DNA of 64,000 bases from Nitrospira defluvii (GCF_905220995.1 NZ_CAJNBJ010000020.1:62001-126000), one strand, 5' to 3'. Numbered from the stretch's first letter, positions 48,959 through 58,274 are shown. The notes: a model not told the origin generated them from the letters alone. Numbers and translations are program-made.

Positions 48959-50385
48959 ACGCGCGCAGACGTGCCTCTACATCGGTTGGTACATGGGCGT
49001 ATGGACTCTGCGGTTGTTTGTGTGTGGCGATTTTCTCTTCCGGATCGAATCTTGCGGCGGCTCAGGAGGCGAAGACGCTCACACGTCTGCATGATCCCGT
49101 GATTGTGAAGACCGGCATCCTCACAGGACTCCCGACCCGCGATACGGCCAGGTACCGGCTCTACAGCGTCCAGGATGGTCACCTCTTGCCCATCCCGTTC
49201 CAGTTTGACGAGCGGGACGGCGCGGGCGAGATCGTCTTCAGCGACACCGATGCCAAGGACGAGTTTCAGCTCGACGAGAATGATGAACTGGTCTTTATGG
49301 CTAAAGATACCGGAGATCGGCTCGCATCGGAATTGTTGCCGGCCACGAGCGATGCTGCGGTCGAGATTGAGGTGGCCGACCCCGTGAACGGAGAGCGAGG
49401 CTGGGCGTACCTCGTCCATTATTCGGCTCACGTTCCTCCGACATCGCCGGTGTCCTATGCCAGATTCGATCCCGCCACGAACCAAGCCCGGACCTCGTTC
49501 TACACGATCGACTATTATCCCGGACGCAACTTTTTCACCGGCCTGCGCATCGCGCCCGCCGCAGGCGGGACGGACGAGAATATGCTCGAGCGCATGAAGC
49601 TGCGTGTGCACCCCACGTTTTCGTTGCTCCTCTCCACCTGGAGCCCGCTGTTCACCGAAGAAGACTTTTCAGTCCGGATCGACGGGGTCAAGAACGGGCC
49701 CGTTCGGGCCATCCGCCGAGTCCGTCAATCACTCAACCTCGGCCGGTACTTCCCCGATATGCCGGGCGGGACCGCCTATACCTATTTCTATGCCAGTTCT
49801 TTCACTACTCCCTCGATATTTTCAGCGCCATGGCTAGTCCTGAAGGCACTCCAAGACTTTCAGTTTACCGGCGTGAGCGAATTCCGCGACGGAGCAGGCG
49901 GGATGACCTATCGGGATGCCGTGAATCCGCAGCCCCTGGCCTTCTCCGCACAGAAGAACGAAGCCGGTGCCGTCACCGACAAAGATCATGATTGGTATGT
50001 CGTCGGCGGGAAACCCGGCACCTATCTGCAGGCCTTCATGATCCCGGAACAATGGAAGGAATGGGGGATTGTCCGGGGAACCGTATTCCGTTCTCAACCG
50101 TCGGCAGTTGGGTACAGCCTGCTGAACATGACGAACCTGCGCAAGCCGGGAAACTATCATATGAACATGATCTTCGTGATCTTGACTCGTCCGTACCGGA
50201 CCGGGGATGAAGTTCCGCCGTTAGCCATGCTTCGACACCCGCTGCACATCAACGCCAAAGCACTTCGGAGTCAGGCGGAAGCGAAGCAACGCACATCGGT
50301 GGCTGGATCACCCAAGACCGCAACCTCCCCACCCGGATTTGCCGTGGGACGCGGAAGCGGTGAAGAAGAAGGAGGGATGCCATGA
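48955..50385 (+). CDS. conserved periplasmic protein, 476 residues, unknown function
   Basis: Signal peptide (LCGCLCVAIFSSGSNLAAA). The mature protein is beta-rich and acidic (PFQFDERDGAGEIVFSDTD, DENDELVFMAKDTG; then PGRNFFTGLRIAPAAGG and YFPDMPGGTAYTYFYASSF). The early DERDxxGEIVFSDTD segments resemble calcium-binding loops. Unrecognised, but fixed in a coupled operon between DUF3047 and MlaC, which points to envelope lipid handling. Confidence 0.65.
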   Translation: MNARRRASTSVGTWAYGLCGCLCVAIFSSGSNLAAAQEAKTLTRLHDPVIVKTGILTGLPTRDTARYRLYSVQDGHLLPIPFQFDERDGAGEIVFSDTDAKDEFQLDENDELVFMAKDTGDRLASELLPATSDAAVEIEVADPVNGERGWAYLVHYSAHVPPTSPVSYARFDPATNQARTSFYTIDYYPGRNFFTGLRIAPAAGGTDENMLERMKLRVHPTFSLLLSTWSPLFTEEDFSVRIDGVKNGPVRAIRRVRQSLNLGRYFPDMPGGTAYTYFYASSFTTPSIFSAPWLVLKALQDFQFTGVSEFRDGAGGMTYRDAVNPQPLAFSAQKNEAGAVTDKDHDWYVVGGKPGTYLQAFMIPEQWKEWGIVRGTVFRSQPSAVGYSLLNMTNLRKPGNYHMNMIFVILTRPYRTGDEVPPLAMLRHPLHINAKALRSQAEAKQRTSVAGSPKTATSPPGFAVGRGSGEEEGGMP

Positions 50386-51116
50386 TCGGATGGAATCAAC
50401 CCGCCGGACAGGTTCACCTCGCACAAAGCGGCAGGCGGCGCGAATGGGCGCCGACCCACGCGATCTGCCTCTCGGCCGTCGGCCTGCTGGTGTCGATACT
50501 CCTCTCATACAGCCCCGTTCTGGCGGCTGAAACGGGGGCCCCCACTCGCACGATACAAGAGGCCGTCAACCGGGTGATGACGATTCTTGCCGATCCGGAC
50601 TGGCGGAAGTCCGAGCGGAGCCGGGAGCGGAAACGCTTGGTTGTGGAGGCCATCAGCGGCGTGATCGATTACGACGAGATGGCCATGCGTGCGTTGGGGC
50701 AAGAGTGGAAGGCGCGCGCCGACAGAGATCGCAAAGCGTTCTTGGACGCATTCAGGCAATTCATGGAATCGTCCTATGAAGGCCGGTTCAAAGACTATTC
50801 GGGCGAAGACGTCCGTTACCTCGGCGAGCAGGTTGCGGGAAACTTTGCCGAAGTCCGCACCAGGCTGGTCTCGCGCAAAGTCGATCTCCCGGTGAATTTT
50901 CGTCTCGTGAATAGAGGAGAGGCCTGGCGCGTCTACGACATCAGCGTGGATGGGATCAGTCTGGTGGGAAACTATAGAGCCCAGTTTGCCAGTATCATCC
51001 GAGAGGCTTCGTTCCAGGCGCTGCTCGTCAAGCTCACGAGCAAGGCCGGCGATGTTGCGGAGCCATTTGAGGGGCCCCGCCCATCGACCGTCAGTGCGAT
51101 CGGAGGCGAGCGATGA
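50382..51116 (+). CDS. mlaC: MlaC/Ttg2D-family phospholipid-binding protein
   Basis: A 244-residue protein. Signal peptide (LSAVGLLVSILLSYSPVLA), then the MlaC pattern: VVEAISGVIDYDEMAMRALG, FRQFMESSYEGRFKDYSGED, VRTRLVSRK and WRVYDISVDGISLVGNYRAQF. MlaC carries phospholipids between outer and inner membranes. No MlaFEDB transporter genes are adjacent, so it works with others elsewhere or with its operon partners. Confidence 0.88.
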   Translation: MIGWNQPAGQVHLAQSGRRREWAPTHAICLSAVGLLVSILLSYSPVLAAETGAPTRTIQEAVNRVMTILADPDWRKSERSRERKRLVVEAISGVIDYDEMAMRALGQEWKARADRDRKAFLDAFRQFMESSYEGRFKDYSGEDVRYLGEQVAGNFAEVRTRLVSRKVDLPVNFRLVNRGEAWRVYDISVDGISLVGNYRAQFASIIREASFQALLVKLTSKAGDVAEPFEGPRPSTVSAIGGER

Positions 51117-51931
51117 AAACGAAACGTCCTCCGCGAGTCGCCTTGCACATCGGCAACATTTGGCGTGCCGTGTTGTGGTGTTTTGCCGTCCTCCTCTGCC
51201 AGCCTTCTCTCTCCTTGTCGGCCCAGAGTCCACCTCCCGCTCATGAGGCCGGCAGTTCACATCCTTCACTTCCGAGAGGAGGGGCCTCACAACAAGTCGG
51301 CCTGACGATCTCGGGTTGGGATGGATCGGTGGAAGGGAAGGCCTACTCGGAATTCAACCACCGCCTGGCCGGAGCTTTTGTCGTGCTCATCGGCCTCAGT
51401 GAACTGCACAGCGCGTTGGGCATCACGGCCTGGTCGTGGGTGCGCTTTCTCTTGCCGGGTGCGATGTTGGTAGCCGGGAGCTATCTCGTCGTCTGGAGTG
51501 ATCACGATGCCTGGCCGATCGGCCCTCAGACCTTCATGAAGACATTCTTCGGCGGCGACACCAGAACGTTGCAACATAAGATCTATGCCCTCCTGCTTCT
51601 GGTCGTCGGCACGCTGGAGCTGTTCCGGCGATCCGGGCGGTTGCAGGAGCGTTACTGGGCGCTGCCTCTCCCGACCTTTGCGGTCATCGGAGGGTCGCTG
51701 CTCTTTCTCCATAGCCATAGCGACCACCCGTCTGCCCATAAAATCGCCCTCCATCACCTGACGATGGGAGTGACTGCCTTGATGGCCGGAACATGCCTGC
51801 TTGTCTCCGAGTATTCGCTCGCCACAGCCGATGCGATTAACAGTGTAGCTCCCTCACATGCTCGTTGGAAAGGCGCATGGGGAATCCTCGTGCTGATCAT
51901 TGGCATTCAGTTGCTGGTCTATGCTGAATGA
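51113..51931 (+). CDS. His-rich multi-pass membrane protein
   Basis: A 272-residue protein with a signal-like N-terminus and about six further hydrophobic helices. Conserved-looking histidines: EFNHRLAGAFVVLIG, LHSHSDHPSAHKIALHHL. This pattern suggests a metal or heme ligand set, as in CopD/cytochrome b561-like proteins; that is inference. Starts on an ATGA overlap with mlaC. Confidence 0.6.
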   Translation: MKTKRPPRVALHIGNIWRAVLWCFAVLLCQPSLSLSAQSPPPAHEAGSSHPSLPRGGASQQVGLTISGWDGSVEGKAYSEFNHRLAGAFVVLIGLSELHSALGITAWSWVRFLLPGAMLVAGSYLVVWSDHDAWPIGPQTFMKTFFGGDTRTLQHKIYALLLLVVGTLELFRRSGRLQERYWALPLPTFAVIGGSLLFLHSHSDHPSAHKIALHHLTMGVTALMAGTCLLVSEYSLATADAINSVAPSHARWKGAWGILVLIIGIQLLVYAE

Positions 51932-51941
51932 GAGGCACGCG

Positions 51942-52673
51942 ATGAGCAGCCCGCGATTCTTCACGGACGCCGGGATCGAAGTTCCTGCGGTCACGGCTGC
52001 GCAAATGCGGGAAGTGGACCGCATTACCACTGAAGAGACGGGACCGAATCTCTTTCAGATGATGGAGAACGCCGGACGCAATCTGGCGCTGCTCGCCCTT
52101 GCGGTGCTTGGCGAAGTGTGGACTTCTGCGAGAATCGTCGTGCTGGCCGGTAGTGGAGGGAACGGCGGAGGGGGGATCTGCGCCGCCCGCCACCTAGTCA
52201 ATCGCGGGATCAGCGTCACACTCTGTATCGCAGAGCCTGGCGATCTTGATGAAGTTCCTGCGTTTCAGCGGAAGATCTTCCGCTCGACGAGCGGCAGAGA
52301 AATCACACCGACCTCCTTGACTGTCGAACCAGTCGATCTGGTCGTCGATGCCTTGATTGGCTACGGGCTCCGCTCTGCTCCGCGCAGTCCAGTCTCGGAG
52401 CTGATCCGGTGGGCGAACGGATCAGGAGCGCCGATTCTGGCGCTCGATATTCCGTCCGGATTGGACGCCACAACCGGTGGCACGCCGGGAGACTGTATCC
52501 AGCCCCATTGGACCATGACGCTGGCTCTCCCCAAAACGGGCCTGCTGCCCCAGAGAACAGGACAGCTCTTCCTGGCCGACATCGGCATTCCCGAGCAGAC
52601 CTATCGTCGCATGGGATTGTCCTATGTCAATCCGTTCACAAAGGGTTTCTGGGTTCCGTTGACCTGCCGGTAA
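51942..52673 (+). CDS. nnrE: NAD(P)H-hydrate epimerase (YjeF N-terminal domain)
   Basis: A 243-residue protein: VTAAQMREVDRITTEE, FQMMENAGRNLALLAL, VVLAGSGGNGGGGICAARHL (nucleotide loop) and ILALDIPSGLDATTGGTPG are the diagnostic blocks of NnrE, which repairs damaged NAD(P)HX. The C-terminal ADP-dependent dehydratase (NnrD) is absent, so it is a stand-alone epimerase. Last gene of the coupled operon; start at 51942, 10 bases after the previous stop. Confidence 0.9.
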   Translation: MSSPRFFTDAGIEVPAVTAAQMREVDRITTEETGPNLFQMMENAGRNLALLALAVLGEVWTSARIVVLAGSGGNGGGGICAARHLVNRGISVTLCIAEPGDLDEVPAFQRKIFRSTSGREITPTSLTVEPVDLVVDALIGYGLRSAPRSPVSELIRWANGSGAPILALDIPSGLDATTGGTPGDCIQPHWTMTLALPKTGLLPQRTGQLFLADIGIPEQTYRRMGLSYVNPFTKGFWVPLTCR

Positions 52674-53000
52674 CGACCCGCCAGCGCCTGACGCGCGGCT
52701 CAACGCTATCTCCAAGCCATTCAACGCTCCCCACCGTCTCCTGCCCCCTTGCCTCTCATCAAACAAAGAGCGCGTTGCCGAATACGATTGTTCGGAGGCT
52801 ACACGAAGCGTCGTAGCGGCAGCTGGCAGAGGAAAGACCTGCCTGGTCAGATCCACAAGCTAACTCCTTGGAAGATAGACCGTCAGTTGATCCGCATCGT
52901 TCTGCTCCGTTCGGCACGGCCTATGCGATTCTCATCATCAGGCGTTCAAGAATCGAGGAGAAACACAGACAAATAATTCGGCAATGGAAGGAGGCGCCGC
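52674..53000 (+). other. intergenic region
   Basis: No convincing gene in 327 bases. Several short frames exist but lack ribosome binding sites and family features. A GAAGGAGG sequence at 52987-52994 is the site of the next gene. No terminator-like stem with T-run was seen after nnrE. Confidence 0.4.
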
Positions 53001-53678
53001 ATGACACTCCACTGGGACACCACACACACGAGAGAACTCATGCTGGTCATTGGAGTGCTCGGCTTCGCCGCTGTGCTCGCGAGTGCGGCCGCGTCGGTAG
53101 CTGGAAGCCGGGCACCAGGCAATCCAGTGCTCTGGGCTTCCCCGGTGGAGGCTGCCAGGCAGGGGCACGCGGATGCCGCCGGCGTTGAGGCTCTGCAGAT
53201 GACGTCCGCGACCTCTCCGAGAGGCGATTATCGCTTCGAGGTACCGGCAACCTGGGCCCATCCCCTGGATCCTAGGGATGCGACACTTGAGGGCTTCTTT
53301 GTCGGACCGGTGGACCAGACACGACATACGGTGGTCATGATGATGGTCTCTCGATATCCGAGGGGAGGACAGACTGCATCCATGGAGAATCTGCTCGCGC
53401 AGTTGCAGGGTGACAAGGGCGCACACATTCTCGGCACGGAGGCCATCGCAGTCGACCGTCGTCCAGCCCGTCTGGTCAGGATTCACGAGGTCGCGTCTCT
53501 GCTCTCGAAGGGGCTTGAGGTGCTGAGCCTGGATCTCAGGGAAAGTATCGTCATGATCGAGAATGGGCCGGATCTCCTTGTGATCGAGTACGCCGCCTCG
53601 CCGGATCAGTATGGGGAATACTGGCCGGTCTTCGATCGGTTCATCACGAATTTTCAGTTTGTGCCGACATCGAGATGA
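53001..53678 (+). CDS. exported hypothetical protein, 225 residues
   Basis: Signal anchor (LMLVIGVLGFAAVLASAAAS). The mature domain (YRFEVPATWAHPLDPRDATL, then TVVMMMVSRYPRGGQ and FDRFITNFQFVPTS) resembles PsbP/Mog1-like small alpha-beta domains, in which a late F-x-x-I-x-x-SF-type ending is common. Family is uncertain. The gene follows the long intergenic region and has AAGGAGG before the ATG. Confidence 0.6.
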   Translation: MTLHWDTTHTRELMLVIGVLGFAAVLASAAASVAGSRAPGNPVLWASPVEAARQGHADAAGVEALQMTSATSPRGDYRFEVPATWAHPLDPRDATLEGFFVGPVDQTRHTVVMMMVSRYPRGGQTASMENLLAQLQGDKGAHILGTEAIAVDRRPARLVRIHEVASLLSKGLEVLSLDLRESIVMIENGPDLLVIEYAASPDQYGEYWPVFDRFITNFQFVPTSR

Positions 53679-53745
53679 GCGGGAGAGACGCTCTCATCCC
53701 AACGGGCCCTGTGTGGCTCTGAGGAAAGAAAACAGAGGGGACGGT

Positions 53746-54030
53746 ATGGAACAGGCATCTACTTCTAGCGACCGCATTATCCACGCCGTGGCCGAATCTC
53801 CCGGGTGCTTGCTTGAAGAGCTGGTGTCCGCCTGTCCGGGCCTCACGTGGAACCAGATCTTCTTCGAAGTGGATCGTTTGAGCAGAACAGGACAGGTGCA
53901 ACTCATGCGGACCGGCGCCGGAACGTATGCCGTTCGACTTCCCACCCCTGCGCCGCAGCAGTTCGGCAGCGCTTCGTCGGTTCGACCGCAGAGTCTTGAG
54001 GGGAACATCCATCACGACTGCCAGGGGTGA
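53746..54030 (+). CDS. winged-helix-like small protein, 94 residues
   Basis: From ATG 53746 (after GAGGGGACGGT): DRIIHAVAESPGCLLEELVS, then LTWNQIFFEVDRLSRTGQVQL and the wing MRTGAGTYAVRL, a compact winged-helix layout, followed by a flexible tail. It could be a transcriptional regulator of the downstream cytochrome genes, but this is inference from position. Confidence 0.6.
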   Translation: MEQASTSSDRIIHAVAESPGCLLEELVSACPGLTWNQIFFEVDRLSRTGQVQLMRTGAGTYAVRLPTPAPQQFGSASSVRPQSLEGNIHHDCQG

Positions 54031-54171
54031 AGAAAGGTCGTCTAGAAGGAAACCGGAAAGTGTCAGCTAGATCACAGACAGTGGAGCCGGTCCATGCTGT
54101 ACTACAGACGTATTCCTATAGCAGGGCGAAACATCGCTTTTTATCATCAATGGGACAAAGGAGGTGCCGGT

Positions 54172-54741
54172 ATGACGCTCACACGGAACGGGTTGGGGGC
54201 CGGGGTGCTTATCGTCACGGGATTGGTGTTGGGGGCAGGAGTGTATCTTGCCGGTGCGGAGATGGAGATGGCGAGCCCCTACATTCCCGAGGATAAAGTG
54301 ATGATGATGAAGAAAATGATGATGATGATGAAGCCGGACACGCTGGAGGCTTCCGTCGAGCGAGGGAAGAAGCTCTTCAACGACACGAGCCTGGGAATGA
54401 ACAAGTCGGGCCAGAGCTGCGCCAGCTGCCACAGCGAAGGCGGCACGGTCGGCGGCGCGTCCGAAATGGAATGGAAAGGGATGAAGATGAAAGTCGCCAT
54501 CCCGACGCTCAAAGGGGCGGCGCCGCATTTCCCCAAGCCGATGGGGCCGATGAAAGCGGTGGTCACGCTGGGCGGCATGAACAACATGTGCGTCATGACC
54601 TTCTTGAAAGGCATGCCGCTGGATTTGAACAGCCAGGCGGCCACCGATCTGACCGCCTACATCACGACCTTCAGCGAAGGCCGGAGACTGGAGCCGGGGG
54701 CCATGAAGATCGTCCCGCTGCCGGTCCCAGGGGCCATGTAA
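54172..54741 (+). CDS. Met-rich monoheme cytochrome c, membrane-anchored (copy 1)
   Basis: A 189-residue protein. N-terminal hydrophobic helix (GVLIVTGLVLGAGVYLAG), then a methionine-rich segment KVMMMKKMMMMMKPD, a heme site CASCH, and an axial-Met-rich C-terminal domain (MEWKGMKMKVAIPTLKG, GGMNNMCVMTFLKGMPL). The Met clusters may bind copper or protect heme. ATG 54172 follows AAAGGAGGTGCCGG. It is followed by a near-identical paralogue; see the repeat entry. Confidence 0.88.
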   Translation: MTLTRNGLGAGVLIVTGLVLGAGVYLAGAEMEMASPYIPEDKVMMMKKMMMMMKPDTLEASVERGKKLFNDTSLGMNKSGQSCASCHSEGGTVGGASEMEWKGMKMKVAIPTLKGAAPHFPKPMGPMKAVVTLGGMNNMCVMTFLKGMPLDLNSQAATDLTAYITTFSEGRRLEPGAMKIVPLPVPGAM

Positions 54742-55375
54742 GGGTGGAGAGATGATCACTGAATCAATGGAATGAACGTTCGAAGAAGGAGAATGACCCG
54801 ATGAAACGAGCAACGATGGTTTCAGCTACAGCATTCGCGCTATTGGGTGGTCTCTGGGGATGCGAGCAAATGAAAATGATGATGATGGGGGGCGATATGA
54901 GCATGATGAGCCCCTATCTCTCCGAGGACAAAGTGATGGCGATGAAGAAGATGATGATGACGATGCCGCCGGATACGCTGGAGGCTTCCGTCGAACGGGG
55001 GAAGAAGCTGTATAACGATACGACCTTGGGAATGAACAAGTCGGGCCAGAGCTGCGCCAGCTGCCACAGCGAAGGCGGCACGGTCGGCGGCGCGTCCGAA
55101 ATGGAATGGAAAGGGATGAAGATGAAAGTCGCCATCCCGACGCTCAAAGGGGCGGCGCCGCATTTCCCCAAGCCGATGGGGCCGATGAAAGCGGTGGTCA
55201 CGCTGGAAGGCATGAACAACATGTGCATCATGACCTTCTTGAAAGGCATGCCGCTGGATTTGAACAGCCAGGCGGCCACCGATCTGACCGCCTACATCAC
55301 GACCTTCAGCGAAGGCCGGAGACTGGAGCCGGGGGCCATGAAGATCGTCCCGATGCCGGTGCCTGGGGCCATGTA
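54396..55375 (+). repeat. tandem duplication within the Met-rich cytochrome pair
   Basis: About 345 bp from 54396-54740 recurs at 55031-55375 with offset 635. Only a few bases differ (for example CTGGGCGGC versus CTGGAAGGC, GTGCGTC versus GTGCATC, and the last codons). The N-terminal parts of the two genes are much less alike. The block covers the heme site and the C-terminal domain. This indicates recent duplication or gene conversion. Confidence 0.85.
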
Positions 55376-55376
55376 G
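54801..55376 (+). CDS. Met-rich monoheme cytochrome c, lipoprotein type (copy 2)
   Basis: A 191-residue paralogue of the previous gene. Its N-terminus is a lipobox-type signal (FALLGGLWGC, Cys about 21) followed by EQMKMMMMGGDMSMM. Then the shared part: heme CASCH, MEWKGMKMKVAIPTL, and EGMNNMCIMTFLKG. The different anchors (helix versus lipid) with the same heme domain suggest two positions for the same carrier. Confidence 0.88.
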   Translation: MKRATMVSATAFALLGGLWGCEQMKMMMMGGDMSMMSPYLSEDKVMAMKKMMMTMPPDTLEASVERGKKLYNDTTLGMNKSGQSCASCHSEGGTVGGASEMEWKGMKMKVAIPTLKGAAPHFPKPMGPMKAVVTLEGMNNMCIMTFLKGMPLDLNSQAATDLTAYITTFSEGRRLEPGAMKIVPMPVPGAM

Positions 55377-55426
55377 TCCCGGCAGCATAGATAGACAGGC
55401 CGGTCAATCCACGAGGGAGAATTCAG

Positions 55427-56098
55427 ATGAAGGCATCGGCAAAACAGAACAGCGTCTTGCAAACCTGGCTCACTGCGGCCTGGCTGGCAAGCCTCGTCAT
55501 TCTGGTGCAGGGATCCCAGGTCTTGGCGGCGGGTGGGACAGCGAGTCCCACGGCGACCGCTCCCGCCGGGCGGGCCGATGTCGGCGCGAAACTCTTCGAT
55601 CGCAGCGATTGCCGGAATTGTCACAGCGTCAATCATCAAGGCTCGGAGGTCGGACCTGACTTAACTCAGGTCGGCCTCCGGCGCGCTCCCGGCAAACTGC
55701 TGGAATTCATCTATGATCCTGAGGATCAGTTTCCAGACACGAAAATGCCGCGATTCCCCTGGAAGAGCAAGCAGGAGGTCGCGGACATTGTTGCCTATCT
55801 CCAGACGCTGAAGAAGCCGGTCGATCGGGATGCGATTCGCAAGACCACAACTTCGCCGGTGGAGTTCGGGAAAGCCCTGGTGGCGGCGTTCGATTGCCGC
55901 GCTTGCCATATCATCCAGGACGGAGGGCGGCCCCGGTATCCGAACCTGACCCACATCGGCAGCAAGATCTATCCCGAATGGGAACAGGAATGGTTGAAGG
56001 ATCCGCAAAAGATCAAGCCGGGCACGTTTATGCCGACGTTCGGCTTTACAGAAGACGAAGCCAAGGCCATCGCGACTTATCTGGACAGCTTGAAGTAG
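55427..56098 (+). CDS. diheme cytochrome c
   Basis: A 223-residue protein with signal peptide (WLASLVILVQGSQVLAAG). Two heme sites: CRNCHSVNHQG (about 66-70) and CRACHIIQDGG (about 160-164). Between them DPEDQFPDTKMPRFPWK, with axial Met, and near the end KPGTFMPTFGFTEDEA. It is paralogous to the gene at 57515. Electron carrier of the periplasmic cluster. Confidence 0.88.
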   Translation: MKASAKQNSVLQTWLTAAWLASLVILVQGSQVLAAGGTASPTATAPAGRADVGAKLFDRSDCRNCHSVNHQGSEVGPDLTQVGLRRAPGKLLEFIYDPEDQFPDTKMPRFPWKSKQEVADIVAYLQTLKKPVDRDAIRKTTTSPVEFGKALVAAFDCRACHIIQDGGRPRYPNLTHIGSKIYPEWEQEWLKDPQKIKPGTFMPTFGFTEDEAKAIATYLDSLK

Positions 56099-56105
56099 AG
56101 GCCGG

Positions 56106-57455
56106 ATGAAGCCGGGATGGCGCCGCTTGGCAGGAATGGTGAGCGCACTCATTCTCTTGACCGGAGGGCCTATGTTCGCACGCGCATTGTCCTTCTTCGG
56201 TACGGCGCCCCAGAACGTTCGCGTCTCGGACTTTACCCCAGGTCGCGCGCAAGCCGGGACGCTGTCGGCTGGCCAGCGCGGGCTGGCGATCGGAAGCGAA
56301 GGGATGGCGGTTGCCGTGTGGTCGGACACACGGGAGGGTAAATCCAACATCTATCTGGTCAAGAGCCGTGACGGCGGCCGCACCTTCGGCTCGAATGTGC
56401 GTGTGAACGATGTCCCTGGAACTGCCGGGCTGTTCGGAGCGACTGTGGCGCTGGACCGGCAGGATCGCGCCCACATCGTGTGGTTCGACAATCGGGACGG
56501 CGATTACGACATTTACTTTGCGCGCGAGGCGGCGCGTGGCGATGGGTTCACCGCAGCCATCCGTATCAACGACGACAAGGACAACCCGGTTGAGGCGGAT
56601 GTCTTTGGCGACGACGAGCCAGATGGCTTAGCCGGTCCAGCGTTTCAGACCTTGCCCAGTCTGGCGGTCGATCGGAACGGGGCGATCTACGCCGCATGGC
56701 AGGACTATCGCCGCAATCAGGCCGACATCTATTTTGCCAAGAGCATTGATGGCGGGAAGACGTTCACCGAAAATCTCCGCGTGAACGACGATGTGGGCCG
56801 CGCCGGCCAGCTCTACCCGAGCCTTGCGGTCGATGCCGGCGGAACGATCTACCTGGCCTGGCACGATTTCAGGAAAGGCAACCAAGACATTTATTTCTCA
56901 CGAAGCACAGACGGAGGAAAGACGTTCAGCCGGAACGTCCGGGTCAACGACGATCCTGGAACAGACGGGCAGTTCAACCCCAGCCTGGCGGTGGATGATG
57001 GCGGCGCGGTGTATGTGGCTTGGCACGATCTGAGAGAGGGCCAAGCCGATATCTATTTTGCGAGGAGTATCGACGGCGGTCAGACCTTCAGCCCTAATCG
57101 GAAGCTCAACGACGATCGAGGCGAGACCTATCAGTTTCATCCGAGTCTGGGAGCCGGAGTGACGGGCGCCGTGGCGGTGGCGTGGGAAGATTATCGGAAT
57201 GGACAGGCCGACATCTATCTCGCGTATAGCGCAGACGGCGGAAACACGTTCCGACCCAATGTTCGAGTCAACAGCGATCGGCGGCCGGCCGATCATTTGC
57301 ATGCCGGCTTGGCGGTCGGCGCGCACAAGGAATTGATGGTCATCTGGGAGGATCAGCGGGATGACCGGCGGGGCGGCCCAAGTGTCTGCCAGCCGGTCCG
57401 TTGTTCAGATGTCTATGCCTCGTCGCTGCCGTACTTGCGGCAGCCGATGGAGTGA
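56106..57455 (+). CDS. exported BNR/Asp-box beta-propeller protein
   Basis: A 449-residue protein with signal peptide (MVSALILLTGGPMFARALS). About six repeats of the form DIYFxRSTDGGKTFSxNVRVND, each with an Asp-box-like SxDGGxTF. This is a sialidase-type propeller, but no catalytic residues for sialidase were identified, so a binding or structural role is more likely. It separates the two diheme cytochrome genes. Confidence 0.8.
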   Translation: MKPGWRRLAGMVSALILLTGGPMFARALSFFGTAPQNVRVSDFTPGRAQAGTLSAGQRGLAIGSEGMAVAVWSDTREGKSNIYLVKSRDGGRTFGSNVRVNDVPGTAGLFGATVALDRQDRAHIVWFDNRDGDYDIYFAREAARGDGFTAAIRINDDKDNPVEADVFGDDEPDGLAGPAFQTLPSLAVDRNGAIYAAWQDYRRNQADIYFAKSIDGGKTFTENLRVNDDVGRAGQLYPSLAVDAGGTIYLAWHDFRKGNQDIYFSRSTDGGKTFSRNVRVNDDPGTDGQFNPSLAVDDGGAVYVAWHDLREGQADIYFARSIDGGQTFSPNRKLNDDRGETYQFHPSLGAGVTGAVAVAWEDYRNGQADIYLAYSADGGNTFRPNVRVNSDRRPADHLHAGLAVGAHKELMVIWEDQRDDRRGGPSVCQPVRCSDVYASSLPYLRQPME

Positions 57456-57514
57456 GAAGCGCGAGTCATCAGGGGCTTGCCGGAAACTGCACACCACAGA
57501 GGAGCATGACGATC

Positions 57515-58228
57515 ATGACGCAGATAGGAAAGATCGCGATAGGGCTCAGCACGCTGTTTGCGCTGACGTTGGGATGCGCAGAGCCGCCTGTGCCGCGCGA
57601 ATCGATGCCGACAATCGCGCCGCAGACGGCGAAGGCCGTAGTGTCGGCACAAGCGCGTCCTGCTCCAGCCAGCGCGCCGGCCGGCCAGGCCATGACGGGA
57701 CGCCCAGATGTCGGGAAGGAATTGTTCAAGAAACAGGAATGCGTGAATTGCCACAGCATCCGCGGCCATGGAGGGAGCCAGGGACCGGATCTGGCGCAGG
57801 TCGGCCTTCGCCGGTCTGCAGAATGGCTGAACAACTTCATCTACGATCCGTCGGAATTGTTTCCTGAAAGCCCGATGCCCAGACTGGACTGGAAATCCGA
57901 GCAGGAGGTGGCGGATGTCGTGGCCTTCTTGCTCACCTTGAAACGCGAGGTTCCAAAAGAGAAGATTCTTCAAGCCAAGGCTTCCGACGTCGAAAAAGGC
58001 GAAGCGTTCGTGCGGGCCTACGACTGCCGGGCCTGTCATACGATCGGCGAAGGCGGCGTGGCGGGCTACCCCGACTTAAGTCACGTAGGTCGCAAGATCC
58101 GCCCCGAGTGGGAACGCAGCTGGCTCAAGGACACCCAGACAATCAAGCCGGGCACCTTTATGCCGACGTTTGGTTTCAGCGAGCCGGAGCTTGATGCGAT
58201 CGTGGCTTATCTCCATACGTTGAAATGA
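57515..58228 (+). CDS. diheme cytochrome c lipoprotein
   Basis: A 237-residue protein from ATG 57515 (GAGGAG at suitable distance; ATG 57506 is too close). Lipobox ALTLGC (Cys 21). Two heme sites CVNCHSIRGHG and CRACHTIGEGG; MPRLDWKSEQEVADVV and FMPTFGFSEPE follow the same plan as the gene at 55427. Lipid-anchored counterpart of that soluble carrier. Confidence 0.88.
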   Translation: MTQIGKIAIGLSTLFALTLGCAEPPVPRESMPTIAPQTAKAVVSAQARPAPASAPAGQAMTGRPDVGKELFKKQECVNCHSIRGHGGSQGPDLAQVGLRRSAEWLNNFIYDPSELFPESPMPRLDWKSEQEVADVVAFLLTLKREVPKEKILQAKASDVEKGEAFVRAYDCRACHTIGEGGVAGYPDLSHVGRKIRPEWERSWLKDTQTIKPGTFMPTFGFSEPELDAIVAYLHTLK

Positions 58229-58274
58229 CAGAGGGAGCGATCTTCTAAGATATTCATACTTCGAGAGGAGGAGA

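Noticed and set aside
54067-55388. Long His-rich minus-strand frames opposite the Met-rich cytochromes
   Set aside because: They arise because ATG repeats read as CAT on the other strand; the plus-strand genes have signals, heme sites and ribosome binding sites.
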